64,000 nt of DNA, from contig NW_026894335.1 in NCBI RefSeq assembly GCF_032452875.1, forward strand, positions 62,001 to 126,000, read 5' to 3'. The translations under genes were made by a program, and so were the position numbers. Positions within the stretch are counted from its first letter, which is position 1, and each line of letters begins with the position of its first letter. Positions 50,338-62,760 of the stretch are shown here, piece by piece. Below the pieces are notes generated by a model, which saw only the letters and a program-made list of their open reading frames with translations, was not told where the DNA came from and searched no databases. This DNA is from Bos javanicus. Lineage: Eukaryota; Chordata; Mammalia; Artiodactyla; Bovidae.

Positions 50338-50955
50338 GTCCCTGTTCGGTCGCCACCTGCCGGGGACCAGCCCCAACTGATCCAGGGTATTCGAAGGAGA
50401 GATGGCCTAGGCGACTATTTATATGCTAATCAGAGATGTCAAGAATAATAGTATGAGGAGAGCTCAGTAGGAAAATTCGGTGGAGAAAAGAGACTGAGTA
50501 GCTTGGTTTACGCGGAAGACCAATCAAACTTCAAGACAAGAAGTTTGCACCACTTACGTAGGCCGCAGGCGCCCTCTCGAATAGCGAAAGGTGCCTCACC
50601 CTAGACACCTTCTCGAGTGGGTCTTAGCAGCCCAGGCATAATTAGTAAGCGTGGTGGGTTCCGCGCTCCAGATGGAGACTCAGCTGGAAGTTAAAGGGAA
50701 GAATGACAAGGAACTTTATGAATTGGAGCTGTAAGTTAACTCTTTGACAGAGAGAGCGAGATGGTGGTGGGGGACAGCCCCCAGTGAAATCAGAGGTGAG
50801 AGCACAAAGCAATACAGTAGGCAGACTCCGGTTTTGGGGGGAGATGCTCGAGAATATCCGGGTGGACTCCTGAGGCTCGATCCCGCATTTGCGTATGCCG
50901 AGCCTCCTTCCTCATGACCTTTGTCCAGAGTGGAATGCCTCCCCGGCTCCCGGCA
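50338..50955 (-). mobile_element. PBS-LTR copy 28
   Basis: LTR proper 50,358-50,955, the shortest complete copy at 598 bp because of T4G6. D block 50,095-50,337. First LTR after the island. Confidence 0.96.
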
Positions 50956-51746
50956 CATGATCAGTGCATGCTCAGTCACGATATCAGTGCCTGCTCAGCC
51001 ACGTGATCACTGACGGCACAGTCACGTGATCAGCGCCTCTCAGTCACGTGATCACCGTATGATAAACACGTGATCAGTGAATGACCAGCCACGTGATCAC
51101 TGCATGCGCAGTCAGGTGGTCAGTTCCTGATCAGCCACCTGATCAGTGCGTGCACAGTCCCCTGATCAGCGCCTGTCAGTCACTGATCACTGCCTGATAA
51201 ACACGTGATCAGTGCCCGAACAGCCACGTGATCAGTGCATGCGCAGTCACGTGATCAGTGCATGATAGCCACGTGATCAGTGCGTGCACAGTCCCATGAT
51301 CAGCGCCTGTCAGTCACTGATCATTGCCTGATAAACACGTGATCAGTGCATGATGAGCCATGTGATCAGTGCATGATCAGCCACGTCATCAGTGCATGCG
51401 CAGTCACGTGATCAGTGCATGATAGCCACGTGATCAGTGCATGCTCAGTCACGTGATCTGGACTTGATCAGCCACGTGATCAGTGCCTGCAGAGTCACGT
51501 GATCAGGGCCTGCTGAGCTGCGTGATTCCTGCCGGCTCATCTGCATGACAATTGCCAGCTGAGCTGCGTGATTCCTGTCGGCTCATCTGCTTGACAATTG
51601 CCAGCTGAGCTGCGTGATTCCTGCCTGGTCACGTGCTTGATTATTGCCAGTTGAGCAGCATGATTCGTCACTGCTGAGCTCCATGCTTATTGCCTGCTGA
51701 TTGCGTGGTTCGTGTCTGCTCAGCTCTTTGAGTATTGCCTCCTGAG

Positions 51747-52366
51747 GTCCCTGTTCGGTCGCCACCTGCCGGGGACCAGCCCCAACTGATCCAGGGTATT
51801 CGAAGGAGAGATGGCCTAGGCGACTATTTATATGCTAATCAGAGATGTCAAGAATAATAGTATGAGGAGAGCTCAGTAGGAAAATTCGGTGGAGAAAAGA
51901 GACTGAGTAGCTTGGTTTACGCGGAAGACCAATCAAACTTCAAGACAAGAAGTTTGCACCACTTACGTAGGCCGCAGGCGCCCTCTCGAATAGCGAAAGG
52001 TGCCTCACCCTAGACACCTTCTCGAGTGGGTCTTAGCAGCCCAGGCATAATTAGTAAGCGTGGTGGGTTCCGCGCTCCAGATGGAGACTCAGCTGGAAGT
52101 TAAAGGGAAGAATGACAAGGAACTTTATGAATTGGAGCTGTAAGTTAACTCTTTGACAGAGAGAGCGAGATGGTGGTGGGGGACAGCCCCCAGTGAAATC
52201 AGAGGTGAGAGCACAAAGCAATACAGTAGGCAGACTCCGGTTTTTTTGGGGGAGATGCTCGAGAATATCCGGGTGGACTCCTGAGGCTCGATCCCGCATT
52301 TGCGTATGCCGAGCCTCCTTCCTCATGACCTTTGTCCAGAGTGGAATGCCTCCCCGGCTCCCGGCA
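51747..52366 (-). mobile_element. PBS-LTR copy 29
   Basis: LTR proper 51,767-52,366 (600 bp), D block 51,504-51,746. T/G tract T7G5, standard tail. Confidence 0.96.
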
Positions 52367-53157
52367 CATGATCAGTGCATGCTCAGTCACGATATCAGTG
52401 CCTGCTCAGCCACGTGATCACTGACGGCACAGTCACGTGATCAGCGCCTCTCAGTCACGTGATCACCGTATGATAAACACGTGATCAGTGAACGACCAGC
52501 CACGTGATCACTGCATGCGCGGTCAGGTGGTCAGTTCCTGATCAGCCACCTGATCAGTGCGTGCACAGTCCCCTGATCAGCGCCTGTCAGTCACTGATCA
52601 CTGCCTGATAAACACGTGATCAGTGCCCGAACAGCCACGTCATCAGTGCATGCGCAGTCACGTGATCAGTGCATGATAGCCACGTGATCAGTGCGTGCAC
52701 AGTCCCATGATCAGCGCCTGTCAGTCACTGATCATTGCCTGATAAACACGTGATCAGTGCATGATGAGCCATGTGATCAGTGCCTGATCAGCCACGTCAT
52801 CAGTGCATGCGCAGTCACGTCATCAGTGCATGATAGCCACGTGATCAGTGCATGCTCAGTCACGTGATCTGGACTTGATCAGCCACGTGATCAGTGCCTG
52901 CAGAGTCACGTGATCAGGGCCTGCTGAGCTGCGTGATTCCTGCCGGCTCATCTGCATGACAATTGCCAGCTGAGCTGCGTGATTCCTGTCGGCTCATCTG
53001 CTTGACAATTGCCAGCTGAGCTGCGTGATTCCTGCCTGGTCACGTGCTTGATTATTGCCAGTTGAGCAGCATGATTCGTCACTGCTGAGCTCCATGCTTA
53101 TTGCCTGCTGATTGCGTGGTTCGTGTCTGCTCAGCTCTTTGAGTATTGCCTCCTGAG

Positions 53158-53777
53158 GTCCCTGTTCGGTCGCCACCTGCCGGGGACCAGCCCCAACTGA
53201 TCCAGGGTATTCGAAGGAGAGATGGCCTAGGCGACTATTTATATGCTAATCAGAGATGTCAAGAATAATAGTATGAGGAGAGCTCAGTAGGAAAATTCGG
53301 TGGAGAAAAGAGACTGAGTAGCTTGGTTTACGCGGAAGACCAATCAAACTTCAAGACAAGAAGTTTGCACCACTTACGTAGGCCGCAGGCGCCCTCTCGA
53401 ATAGCGAAAGGTGCCTCACCCTAGACACCTTCTCGAGTGGGTCTTAGCAGCCCAGGCATAATTAGTAAGCGTGGTGGGTTCCGCGCTCCAGATGGAGACT
53501 CAGCTGGAAGTTAAAGGGAAGAATGACAAGGAACTTTATGAATTGGAGCTGTAAGTTAACTCTTTGACAGAGAGAGCGAGATGGTGGTGGGGGACAGCCC
53601 CCAGTGAAATCAGAGGTGAGAGCACAAAGCAATACAGTAGGCAGACTCTGGTTTTTTGGGGGGAGATGCTCGAGAATATCCGGGTGGACTCCTGAGGCTC
53701 GATCCCGCATTTGCGTATGCCGAGCCTCCTTCCTCATGACCTTTGTCCAGAGTGGAATGCCTCCCCGGCTCCCGGCA
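53158..53777 (-). mobile_element. PBS-LTR copy 30
   Basis: LTR proper 53,178-53,777 (600 bp), D block 52,915-53,157. T/G tract T6G6 after ACTCTGG. Tail 671 bp, with a partial tail duplication around 54,165-54,290 and a shortened GCAGTCATGCATGATAG join. Confidence 0.96.
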
Positions 53778-54691
53778 CATGATCAGTGCATGCTCAGTCA
53801 CGATATCAGTGCCTGCTCAGCCACGTGATCACTGACGGCACAGTCACGTGATCAGCGCCTCTCAGTCACGTGATCACCGTATGATAAACACGTGATCAGT
53901 GAACGACCAGCCACGTGATCACTGCATGCGCAGTCAGGTGGTCAGTTCCTGATCAGCCACCTGATCAGTGCGTGCACAGTCCCCTGATCAGCGCCTGTCA
54001 GTCACTGATCACTGCCTGATAAACACGTGATCAGTGCCCGAACAGCCACGTGATCAGTGCATGCGCAGTCACGTGATCAGTGCATGATAGCCACGTGATC
54101 AGTGCGTGCACAGTCCCATGATCAGCGCCTGTCAGTCACTGATCAGTGCCTGATAAACACGTGATCAGTGCATGATCAGCCACGTGATCAGTGCATGCAG
54201 TCATGCATGATAGCCACGTGATCAGTGCATGCACAGTCCCATGATCAGTGCATGTCAGTCACTGATCATTGCCTGATAAACACGTGATCAGTGCATGATG
54301 AGCCATGTGATCAGTGCATGATCAGCCACGTCATCAGTGCATGCGCAGTCACGTCATCAGTGCATGATAGCCACGTGATCAGTGCATGCTCAGTCACGTG
54401 ATCTGGACTTGATCAGCCACGTGATCAGTGCCTGCAGAGTCACGTGATCAGGGCCTGCTGAGCTGCGTGATTCCTGCCGGCTCATCTGCATGACAATTGC
54501 CAGCTGAGCTGCGTGATTCCTGTCGGCTCATCTGCTTGACAATTGCCAGCTGAGCTGCGTGATTCCTGCCTGGTCACGTGCTTGATTATTGCCAGTTGAG
54601 CAGCATGATTCGTCACTGCTGAGCTCCATGCTTATTGCCTGCTGATTGCGTGGTTCGTGTCTGCTCAGCTCTTTGAGTATTGCCTCCTGAG

Positions 54692-55312
54692 GTCCCTGTT
54701 CGGTCGCCACCTGCCGGGGACCAGCCCCAACTGATCCAGGGTATTCGAAGGAGAGATGGCCTAGGCGACTATTTATATGCTAATCAGAGATGTCAAGAAT
54801 AATAGTATGAGGAGAGCTCAGTAGGAAAATTCGGTGGAGAAAAGAGACTGAGTAGCTTGGTTTACGTGGAAGACCAATCAAACTTCAAGACAAGAAGTTT
54901 GCACCACTTACGTAGGCCGCAGGCGCCCTCTCGAATAGCGAAAGGTGCCTCACCCTAGACACCTTCTCGAGTGGGTCTTAGCAGCCCAGGCATAATTAGT
55001 AAGCGTGGTGGGTTCCGCGCTCCAGATGGAGACTCAGCTGGAAGTTAAAGGGAAGAATGACAAGGAACTTTATGAATTGGAGCTGTAAGTTAACTCTTTG
55101 ACAGAGAGAGCGAGATGGTGGTGGGGGACAGCCCCCAGTGAAATCAGAGGTGAGAGCACAAAGCAATACAGTAGGCAGACTCTGGTTTTTTTGGGGGGAG
55201 ATGCTCGAGAATATCCGGGTGGACTCCTGAGGCTCGATCCCGCATTTGCGTATGCCGAGCCTCCTTCCTCATGACCTTTGTCCAGAGTGGAATGCCTCCC
55301 CGGCTCCCGGCA
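54692..55312 (-). mobile_element. PBS-LTR copy 31
   Basis: LTR proper 54,712-55,312 (601 bp), D block 54,449-54,691. T/G tract T7G6 after ACTCTGG; private TTTACGTGG. Standard tail. Confidence 0.96.
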
Positions 55313-56103
55313 CATGATCAGTGCATGCTCAGTCACGATATCAGTGCCTGCTCAGCCACGTGATCACTGACGGCACAGTCACGTGATCAGCGCCTCTCAG
55401 TCACGTGATCACCGTATGATAAACACGTGATCAGTGAACGACCAGCCACGTGATCACTGCATGCGCGGTCAGGTGGTCAGTTCCTGATCAGCCACCTGAT
55501 CAGTGCGTGCACAGTCCCCTGATCAGCGCCTGTCAGTCACTGATCACTGCCTGATAAACACGTGATCAGTGCCCGAACAGCCACGTCATCAGTGCATGCG
55601 CAGTCACGTGATCAGTGCATGATAGCCACGTGATCAGTGCATGCACAGTCCCATGATCAGCGCCTGTCAGTCACTGATCATTGCCTGATAAACACGTGAT
55701 CAGTGCATGATGAGCCATGTGATCAGTGCCTGATCAGCCACGTCATCAGTGCATGCGCAGTCACGTCATCAGTGCATGATAGCCACGTGATCAGTGCATG
55801 CTCAGTCACGTGATCTGGACTTGATCAGCCACGTGATCAGTGCCTGCAGAGTCACGTGATCAGGGCCTGCTGAGCTGCGTGATTCCTGCCGGCTCATCTG
55901 CATGACAATTGCCAGCTGAGCTGCGTGATTCCTGTCGGCTCATCTGCTTGACAATTGCCAGCTGAGCTGCGTGATTCCTGCCTGGTCACGTGCTTGATTA
56001 TTGCCAGTTGAGCAGCATGATTCGTCACTGCTGAGCTCCATGCTTATTGCCTGCTGATTGCGTGGTTCGTGTCTGCTCAGCTCTTTGAGTATTGCCTCCT
56101 GAG

Positions 56104-56723
56104 GTCCCTGTTCGGTCGCCACCTGCCGGGGACCAGCCCCAACTGATCCAGGGTATTCGAAGGAGAGATGGCCTAGGCGACTATTTATATGCTAATCAGA
56201 GATGTCAAGAATAATAGTATGAGGAGAGCTCAGTAGGAAAATTCGGTGGAGAAAAGAGACTGAGTAGCTTGGTTTACGCGGAAGACCAATCAAACTTCAA
56301 GACAAGAAGTTTGCACCACTTACGTAGGCCGCAGGCGCCCTCTCGAATAGCGAAAGGTGCCTCACCCTAGACACCTTCTCGAGTGGGTCTTAGCAGCCCA
56401 GGCATAATTAGTAAGCGTGGTGGGTTCCGCGCTCCAGATGGAGACTCAGCTGGAAGTTAAAGGGAAGAATGACAAGGAACTTTATGAATTGGAGCTGTAA
56501 GTTAACTCTTTGACAGAGAGAGCGAGATGGTGGTGGGGGACAGCCCCCAGTGAAATCAGAGGTGAGAGCACAAAGCAATACAGTAGGCAGACTCTGGTTT
56601 TTTGGGGGGAGATGCTCGAGAATATCCGGGTGGACTCCTGAGGCTCGATCCCGCATTTGCGTATGCCGAGCCTCCTTCCTCATGACCTTTGTCCAGAGTG
56701 GAATGCCTCCCCGGCTCCCGGCA
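56104..56723 (-). mobile_element. PBS-LTR copy 32
   Basis: LTR proper 56,124-56,723 (600 bp), D block 55,861-56,103. T/G tract T6G6 after ACTCTGG. Its tail breaks off after about 260 bp into the second LTR-free island. Confidence 0.96.
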
Positions 56724-57203
56724 CATGATCAGTGCATGCTCAGTCACGATATCAGTGCCTGCTCAGCCACGTGATCACTGACGGCACAGTCACGTGATCA
56801 GCGCCTCTCAGTCACGTGATCACCGTATGATAAACACGTGATCAGTGAACGACCAGCCACGTGATCACTGCATGCGCAGTCAGGTGGTCAGTTCCTGATC
56901 AGCCACCTGATCAGTGCGTGCACAGTCCCCTGATCAGCGCCTGTCAGTCACTGATCACTGCCTGATAAACACGTGATCAGTGCATGATCAGCCACGTGAT
57001 CAGTGCATGATCAGCCACGTGATCAGTGCATGATCAGTCACGTGATCAGTGCATGATAGCCACGTGATCAGTGCATGATCAGTCACGTGATCAGTATGAT
57101 CAGCCACGTGATCAGTGCATGATAGCCACGTGATCAGTGCATGATCAGTCACGTGATCAGTGTATGATCAGCCACGTGATCAGTGCATGCTCAGTCACGT
57201 GAT

Positions 57204-57447
57204 CAGGGCCTGCTGAGCTGCGTGATTACTGTCTGCTCATCTGCTTGACAATTGCCAGCTGAGCTGCACGATTCCTGCCTGTCATCTGCTTGACAATTGC
57301 CAGCTGTGCTGCGTGATTCCTGCCTGCTCAGCTGCTTGATTATTGCCAGCTGAGCAGCATGATTCCTCACAGCTGAGTTCCATGATTATTGCCTGCTGAC
57401 TGTTTGATTCGTGCCTACTCAGCTCTTTGTTTATTGCCTCCAGAGGC
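57204..57447 (-). repeat. D block D6 (type I), empty-site allele
   Basis: Near-identical to D5, including its flanks, and uninterrupted at the insert junction. The open frame at 57,282-57,470 is the same chance frame as at D5. Confidence 0.9.
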
Positions 57448-58382
57448 ACATGATCAGTGTATGATAGCAAACATGATCAGCGCATGATCAGTCACATGAT
57501 CAGCGCCATTAAGTCACGTGATCACTACATGATAGTCATGTGATCAGTCCATGCTCAGTCACGGTATCAGTGCATGATCAGCCACGTGATCAGTGCATGA
57601 TCTGTCACATGATTAGTGTATGATCATCCACGTGATCAGTGCATGGGCAGTCATGTGATCAGTGCATGATATAGACGTGATCAGTGCATGATCAGTCGTG
57701 ATCAGTGCATGATAGCCACGTGATCAGTGCATGATCAGTCACCTGATGGGTGTATGATCATTCACGTGACCTGTACATGGTAGCTGCGTGATCATTGCAT
57801 GATCAGCCACGTGATCAGTGCATGATAGCCACGTGATCAGTGCATGATCAGTCACGTGATCAGTGCATGATCAGTCACGTGATCAGTGCATGATCAGCCA
57901 CGTGATCAGTGCATGATCAGGCACGTGATCAGTGCATGTCAGCCACGTGATCAGTGCATGATCAGTCACGTGATCAGTGCATGATCAGCCACGTGATCAG
58001 TGCATGATCAGCCACGTGATCAGTGCATGATCAATTACGTGATCAGTGCATGATCAGTCACGTGATCAGTACATGGTAGCTACGTGATCATTGCATGATC
58101 AGCCACGTGATCAGTGCATGATAGCCACGTGATCAGTGCATGATCAGACATGTGATCAGTGCATGATCAGTCACGTGATCAGTGCATGATCAGTCACGTG
58201 ATCAGTGCATGATCATCCACGTGATCAGTGCATGTGGAGTCATGTGTCAGTGCATGATAGCCCGTGATCAGTGCATGATCAGTCACGTGATCAGTGCATG
58301 ATCAGCCACGTGATCAGTGCATGATAGCCACGTGATCAGTGCATGATCAGTCACGTGATCAGTGCATGATCAGTCACGTGAT

Positions 58383-58620
58383 CAGGGCCTGCTGAGCTGC
58401 GTGATCACTGTCTGCTCATCTGCTTGACAATTCCAGCTGAGCTGCACGATTCCTGCCTGTCATCTCCTTGACAATTGCCACCTGTGCTGCGTAATTCCTG
58501 CCTGCTCATCTACTTGATCATTGCCAGCTGAGCAGCATGATTTCTCAGAGTCAGTTCCATGATTATAGCCTGCTGACTGATTCCTGCCTACTCAGCTCAT
58601 GTTCAGTGCCTCCAGAGGCA
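58383..58620 (-). repeat. D block D7 (type II, diverged)
   Basis: Inverted relative of D1/D4, with type II markers on the minus strand (CAGGCTATAATC, AAGTAGATGAG, CACAGGTGGC, AAGGAGATGA). Several private losses have shortened it. It shows that type II sequence lies on both sides of the orientation switch. Confidence 0.85.
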
Positions 58621-59118
58621 CGTGATCAGTGTGTGACACCACATGATCAGTGCATGATCAGTCACATGATCAGTGCATGATAAGCCACGTGATCAGTGCA
58701 TGATCAGTCACGTGATCAGTGCATGATCAGTCACGTGATCAGTACATGGTAGCCACGTGATCAGTGCATGATCAGCCACGTGATCAGTGCATGATAGCCA
58801 CGTGATCAGTGCATGCTCAGTCACGTGATCTGGACTTGATCAGCCACGTGATCAGTGCCTGCAGAGTCACGTGATCAGGGCCTGCTGAGCTGCGTGATTC
58901 CTGCCGGCTCATCTGCATGACAATTGCCATCTGAGCTGCGTGATTCCTGTCGGCTCATCTGCTTGACAATTGCCAGCTGAGCTGCGTGATTCCTGCCTGG
59001 TCACGTGCTTGATTATTGCCAGTTGAGCAGCATGATTCGTCACTGCTGAGCTCCATGCTTATTGCCTGCTGATTGCGTGGTTCGTGTCTGCTCAGCTCTT
59101 TGAGTATTGCCTCCTGAG

Positions 59119-59738
59119 GTCCCTGTTCGGTCGCCACCTGCCGGGGACCAGCCCCAACTGATCCAGGGTATTCGAAGGAGAGATGGCCTAGGCGACTATT
59201 TATATGCTAATCAGAGATGTCAAGAATAATAGTATGAGGAGAGCTCAGTAGGAAAATTCGGTGGAGAAAAGAGACTGAGTAGCTTGGTTTACGCGGAAGA
59301 CCAATCAAACTTCAAGACAAGAAGTTTGCACCACTTACGTAGGCCGCAGGCGCCCTCTCGAATAGCGAAAGGTGCCTCACCCTAGACACCTTCTCGAGTG
59401 GGTCTTAGCAGCCCAGGCATAATTAGTAAGCGTGGTGGGTTCCGCGCTCCAGATGGAGACTCAGCTGGAAGTTAAAGGGAAGAATGACAAGGAACTTTAT
59501 GAATTGGAGCTGTAAGTTAACTCTTTGACAGAGAGAGCGAGATGGTGGTGGGGGACAGCCCCCAGTGAAATCAGAGGTGAGAGCACAAAGCAATACAGTA
59601 GGCAGACTCCGGTTTTTTGGGGGGAGATGCTCGAGAATATCCGGGTGGACTCCTGAGGCTCGATCCCGCATTTGCGTATGCCGAGCCTCCTTCCTCATGA
59701 CCTTTGTCCAGAGTGGAAGGCCTCCCCGGCTCCCGGCA
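59119..59738 (-). mobile_element. PBS-LTR copy 33
   Basis: LTR proper 59,139-59,738 (600 bp), D block 58,876-59,118 with the S-linked GCCATCTGAG. T/G tract T6G6; GGAAGGCCTCC as in copies 18 and 27. Tail 525 bp. Confidence 0.96.
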
Positions 59739-60263
59739 CATGATCAGTGCATGCTCAGTCACGATATCAGTGCCTGCTCAGCCACGTGATCACTGAAGGC
59801 ACAGTCACGTGATCAGCGCCTCTCAGTCACGTGATCACCGTATGATAATCACGTGATCAGTGAACGACCAGCCACGTGATCACTGCATGCGCAGTCAGGT
59901 GGTCAGTTCCTGATCAGCCACCTGATCAGTGCGTGCACAGTCCCCTGATCAGCCCCTGTCAGTCACTGATCACTGCCTGATAAACACGTGATCAGTGCTC
60001 GAACAGCCACGTGATCAGTGCATGATAGCCACGGGATCAGTGCGTGCACAGTCCCATGATCAGCGCCTGTCAGTCAGTGATCATTGCCTGATAAACACGT
60101 GATCAGTGCATGATGAGCCATGTGATCAGTGCATGATCAGCCACGTGATCAGTGCATGATCAGTCACGTCATCAGTGCATGATAGCCACGTGATCAGTGC
60201 ATGCTCAGTCACGTGATCTGGACTTGATCAGCCACGTGATCAGTGCCTGCAGAGTCACGTGAT

Positions 60264-60460
60264 CAGGGCCTGCTGAGCTGCGTGATTCCTGTCGGCTCAT
60301 CTGCTTGACAATTGCCAGCTGAGCTGCGTGATTCCTGCCTGGTCACGTGCTTGATTATTGCCAGTTGAGCAGCATGATTCGTCACTGCTGAGCTCCATGC
60401 TTATTGCCTGCTGATTGCGTGGTTCGTGTCTGCTCAGCTCTTTGAGTATTGCCTCCTGAG
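60264..60460 (-). repeat. Short D block lacking the proximal 46-bp subunit
   Basis: 197 bp; the CCGGCTCATCTGCATGAC subunit is missing, so TTCCTG joins directly to TCGGCTCATCTGCTTG. The identical deletion recurs at 63,286-63,482, indicating a shared sub-lineage. Confidence 0.87.
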
Positions 60461-61080
60461 GTCCCTGTTCGGTCGCCACCTGCCGGGGACCAGCCCCAAC
60501 TGATCCAGGGTATTCGAAGGAGAGATGGCCTAGGCGACTATTTATATGCTAATCAGAGATGTCAAGAATAATAGTATGAGGAGAGCTCAGTAGGAAAATT
60601 CGGTGGAGAAAAGAGACTGAGTAGCTTGGTTTACGCGGAAGACCAATCAAACTTCAAGACAAGAAGTTTGCACCACTTACGTAGGCCGCAGGCGCCCTCT
60701 CGAATAGCGAAAGGTGCCTCACCCTAGACACCTTCTCGAGTGGGTCTTAGCAGCCCAGGCATAATTAGTAAGCGTGGTGGGTTCCGCGCTCCAGATGGAG
60801 ACTCAGCTGGAAGTTAAAGGGAAGAATGACAAGGAACTTTATGAATTGGAGCTGTAAGTTAACTCTTTGACAGAGAGAGCGAGATGGTGGTGGGGGACAG
60901 CCCCCAGTGAAATCAGAGGTGAGAGCACAAAGCAATACAGTAGGCAGACTCCGGTTTTTTTGGGGGAGATGCTCGAGAATATCCGGGTGGACTCCTGAGG
61001 CTCGATCCCGCATTTGCGTATGCCGAGCCTCCTTCCTCATGACCTTTGTCCAGAGTGGAATGCCTCCCCGGCTCCCGGCA
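60461..61080 (-). mobile_element. PBS-LTR copy 34
   Basis: LTR proper 60,481-61,080 (600 bp). T/G tract T7G5. It is preceded by the 197-bp short D block and followed by an expanded 817-bp tail. Confidence 0.96.
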
Positions 61081-61897
61081 CATGATCAGTGCATGCTCAG
61101 TCACGATATCAGTGCCTGCTCAGCCACGTGATCACTGACGGCACAGTCACGTGATCAGCGCCTCTCAGTCACGTGATCACCGTATGATAAACACGTGATC
61201 AGTGAACGACCAGCCACGTGATCACTGCATGCGCGGTCAGGTGGTCAGTTCCTGATCAGCCACCTGATCAGTGCGTGCACAGTCCCATGATCAGCGCCTG
61301 TCAGTCACTGATCACTGCCTGATAAACACGTGATCAGTGCCCGAACAGCCACGTCATCAGTGCATGCGCAGTCACGTGATCAGTGCATGATAGCCACGTG
61401 ATCAGTGCGTGCACAGTCCCATGATCAGCGCCTGTCAGTCACTGATCATTGCCTGATAAACACGTGATCAGTGCATGATGAGCCATGTGATCAGTGCATG
61501 ATCAGCCACGTGATCAGTGCATGCAGTCACGTGATCAGTCATGATCAGCCACGTGATCAGTGCGTGACAGTGATCAGTGCATGTCAGTCACTGATCAGCC
61601 TGATCACGTGATCAGTGCAGCCACGTGATCAGTGCATGCGCAGTCACGTGATCAGTGCATGATAGCCACGTGATCAGTGCATGACAGTCCCATGATCAGT
61701 GCCTGTCAGTCACTGATCAGTGCCTGATAAACACGTGATCAGTGCATGATGAGCCATGTGATCAGTGCATGATCAGCCACGTGATCAGTGCATGCGCAGT
61801 CACGTGATCAGTGCATGATAGCCACGTGATCAGTGCATGCTCAGTCACGTGATCTGCTTGATCAGCCACGTGATCAGTGCCTGCAGAGTCACGTGAT
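61081..61897 (-). repeat. Expanded 817-bp tail with irregular joins
   Basis: About 269 bp over the mode. The CAGTCACTGATC and CCATGATCAGTG steps recur near 61,580 and 61,690. Between 61,515 and 61,625 monomers are truncated (GTCATGATC, GTGACAGTGATC, CAGCCTGATCACG). Either a partial duplication with degraded joins or an assembly patch. Confidence 0.78.
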
Positions 61898-62140
61898 CAG
61901 GGCCTGCTGAGCTGCGTGATTCCTGCCGGCTCATCTGCATGACAATTGCCAGCTGAGCTGCGTGATTCCTGTCGGCTCATCTGCTTGACAATTGCCAGCT
62001 GAGCTGCGTGATTCCTGCCTGGTCACGTGCTTGATTATTGCCAGTTGAGCAGCATGATTCGTCACTGCTGAGCTCCATGCTTATTGCCTGCTGATTGCGT
62101 GGTTCGTGTCTGCTCAGCTCTTTGAGTATTGCCTCCTGAG

Positions 62141-62760
62141 GTCCCTGTTCGGTCGCCACCTGCCGGGGACCAGCCCCAACTGATCCAGGGTATTCGAAGG
62201 AGAGATGGCCTAGGCGACTATTTATATGCTAATCAGAGATGTCAAGAATAATAGTATGAGGAGAGCTCAGTAGGAAAATTCGGTGGAGAAAAGAGACTGA
62301 GTAGCTTGGTTTACGCGGAAGACCAATCAAACTTCAAGACAAGAAGTTTGCACCACTTACGTAGGCCGCAGGCGCCCTCTCGAATAGCGAAAGGTGCCTC
62401 ACCCTAGACACCTTCTCGAGTGGGTCTTAGCAGCCCAGGCATAATTAGTAAGCGTGGTGGGTTCCGCGCTCCAGATGGAGACTCAGCTGGAAGTTAAAGG
62501 GAAGAATGACAAGGAACTTTATGAATTGGAGCTGTAAGTTAACTCTTTGACAGAGAGAGCGAGATGGTGGTGGGGGACAGCCCCCAGTGAAATCAGAGGT
62601 GAGAGCACAAAGCAATACAGTAGGCAGACTCCGGTTTTTGGGGGGGAGATGCTCGAGAATATCCGGGTGGACTCCTGAGGCTCGATCCCGCATTTGCGTA
62701 TGCCGAGCCTCCTTCCTCATGACCTTTGTCCAGAGTGGAATGCCTCCCCGGCTCCCGGCA
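62141..62760 (-). mobile_element. PBS-LTR copy 35
   Basis: LTR proper 62,161-62,760 (600 bp), D block 61,898-62,140. T/G tract T5G7, otherwise seen only in copy 11. Tail 525 bp with private CCGTACGATAAAC. Confidence 0.96.

Larger units (their letters stand above)
49870..56980 (-). repeat. HOR array 2: five units
   Basis: LTR copies 28-32 spaced 1,409, 1,411, 1,534 and 1,412 bp. Tails differ from array 1 in having plain GTGCATGATC monomers where array 1 has GTGCCCGA variants, and CACGTGATC in place of CACGTCATC in places. They look partly converted to the neighbouring island's monomer type. Confidence 0.93.
56980..58800 (-). repeat. Second LTR-free 23-bp island
   Basis: About 1.8 kb of plain monomers with two D blocks (D6, D7). 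It begins right after CCTGATAAACACG in unit 32 and rejoins the HOR pattern at CATGCTCAGTCACGTGATCTGGACTTG near 58,813. From 57,150 to about 57,850 it follows 45,700-46,400 closely, with one insertion of about two monomers near 57,690. Confidence 0.9.
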
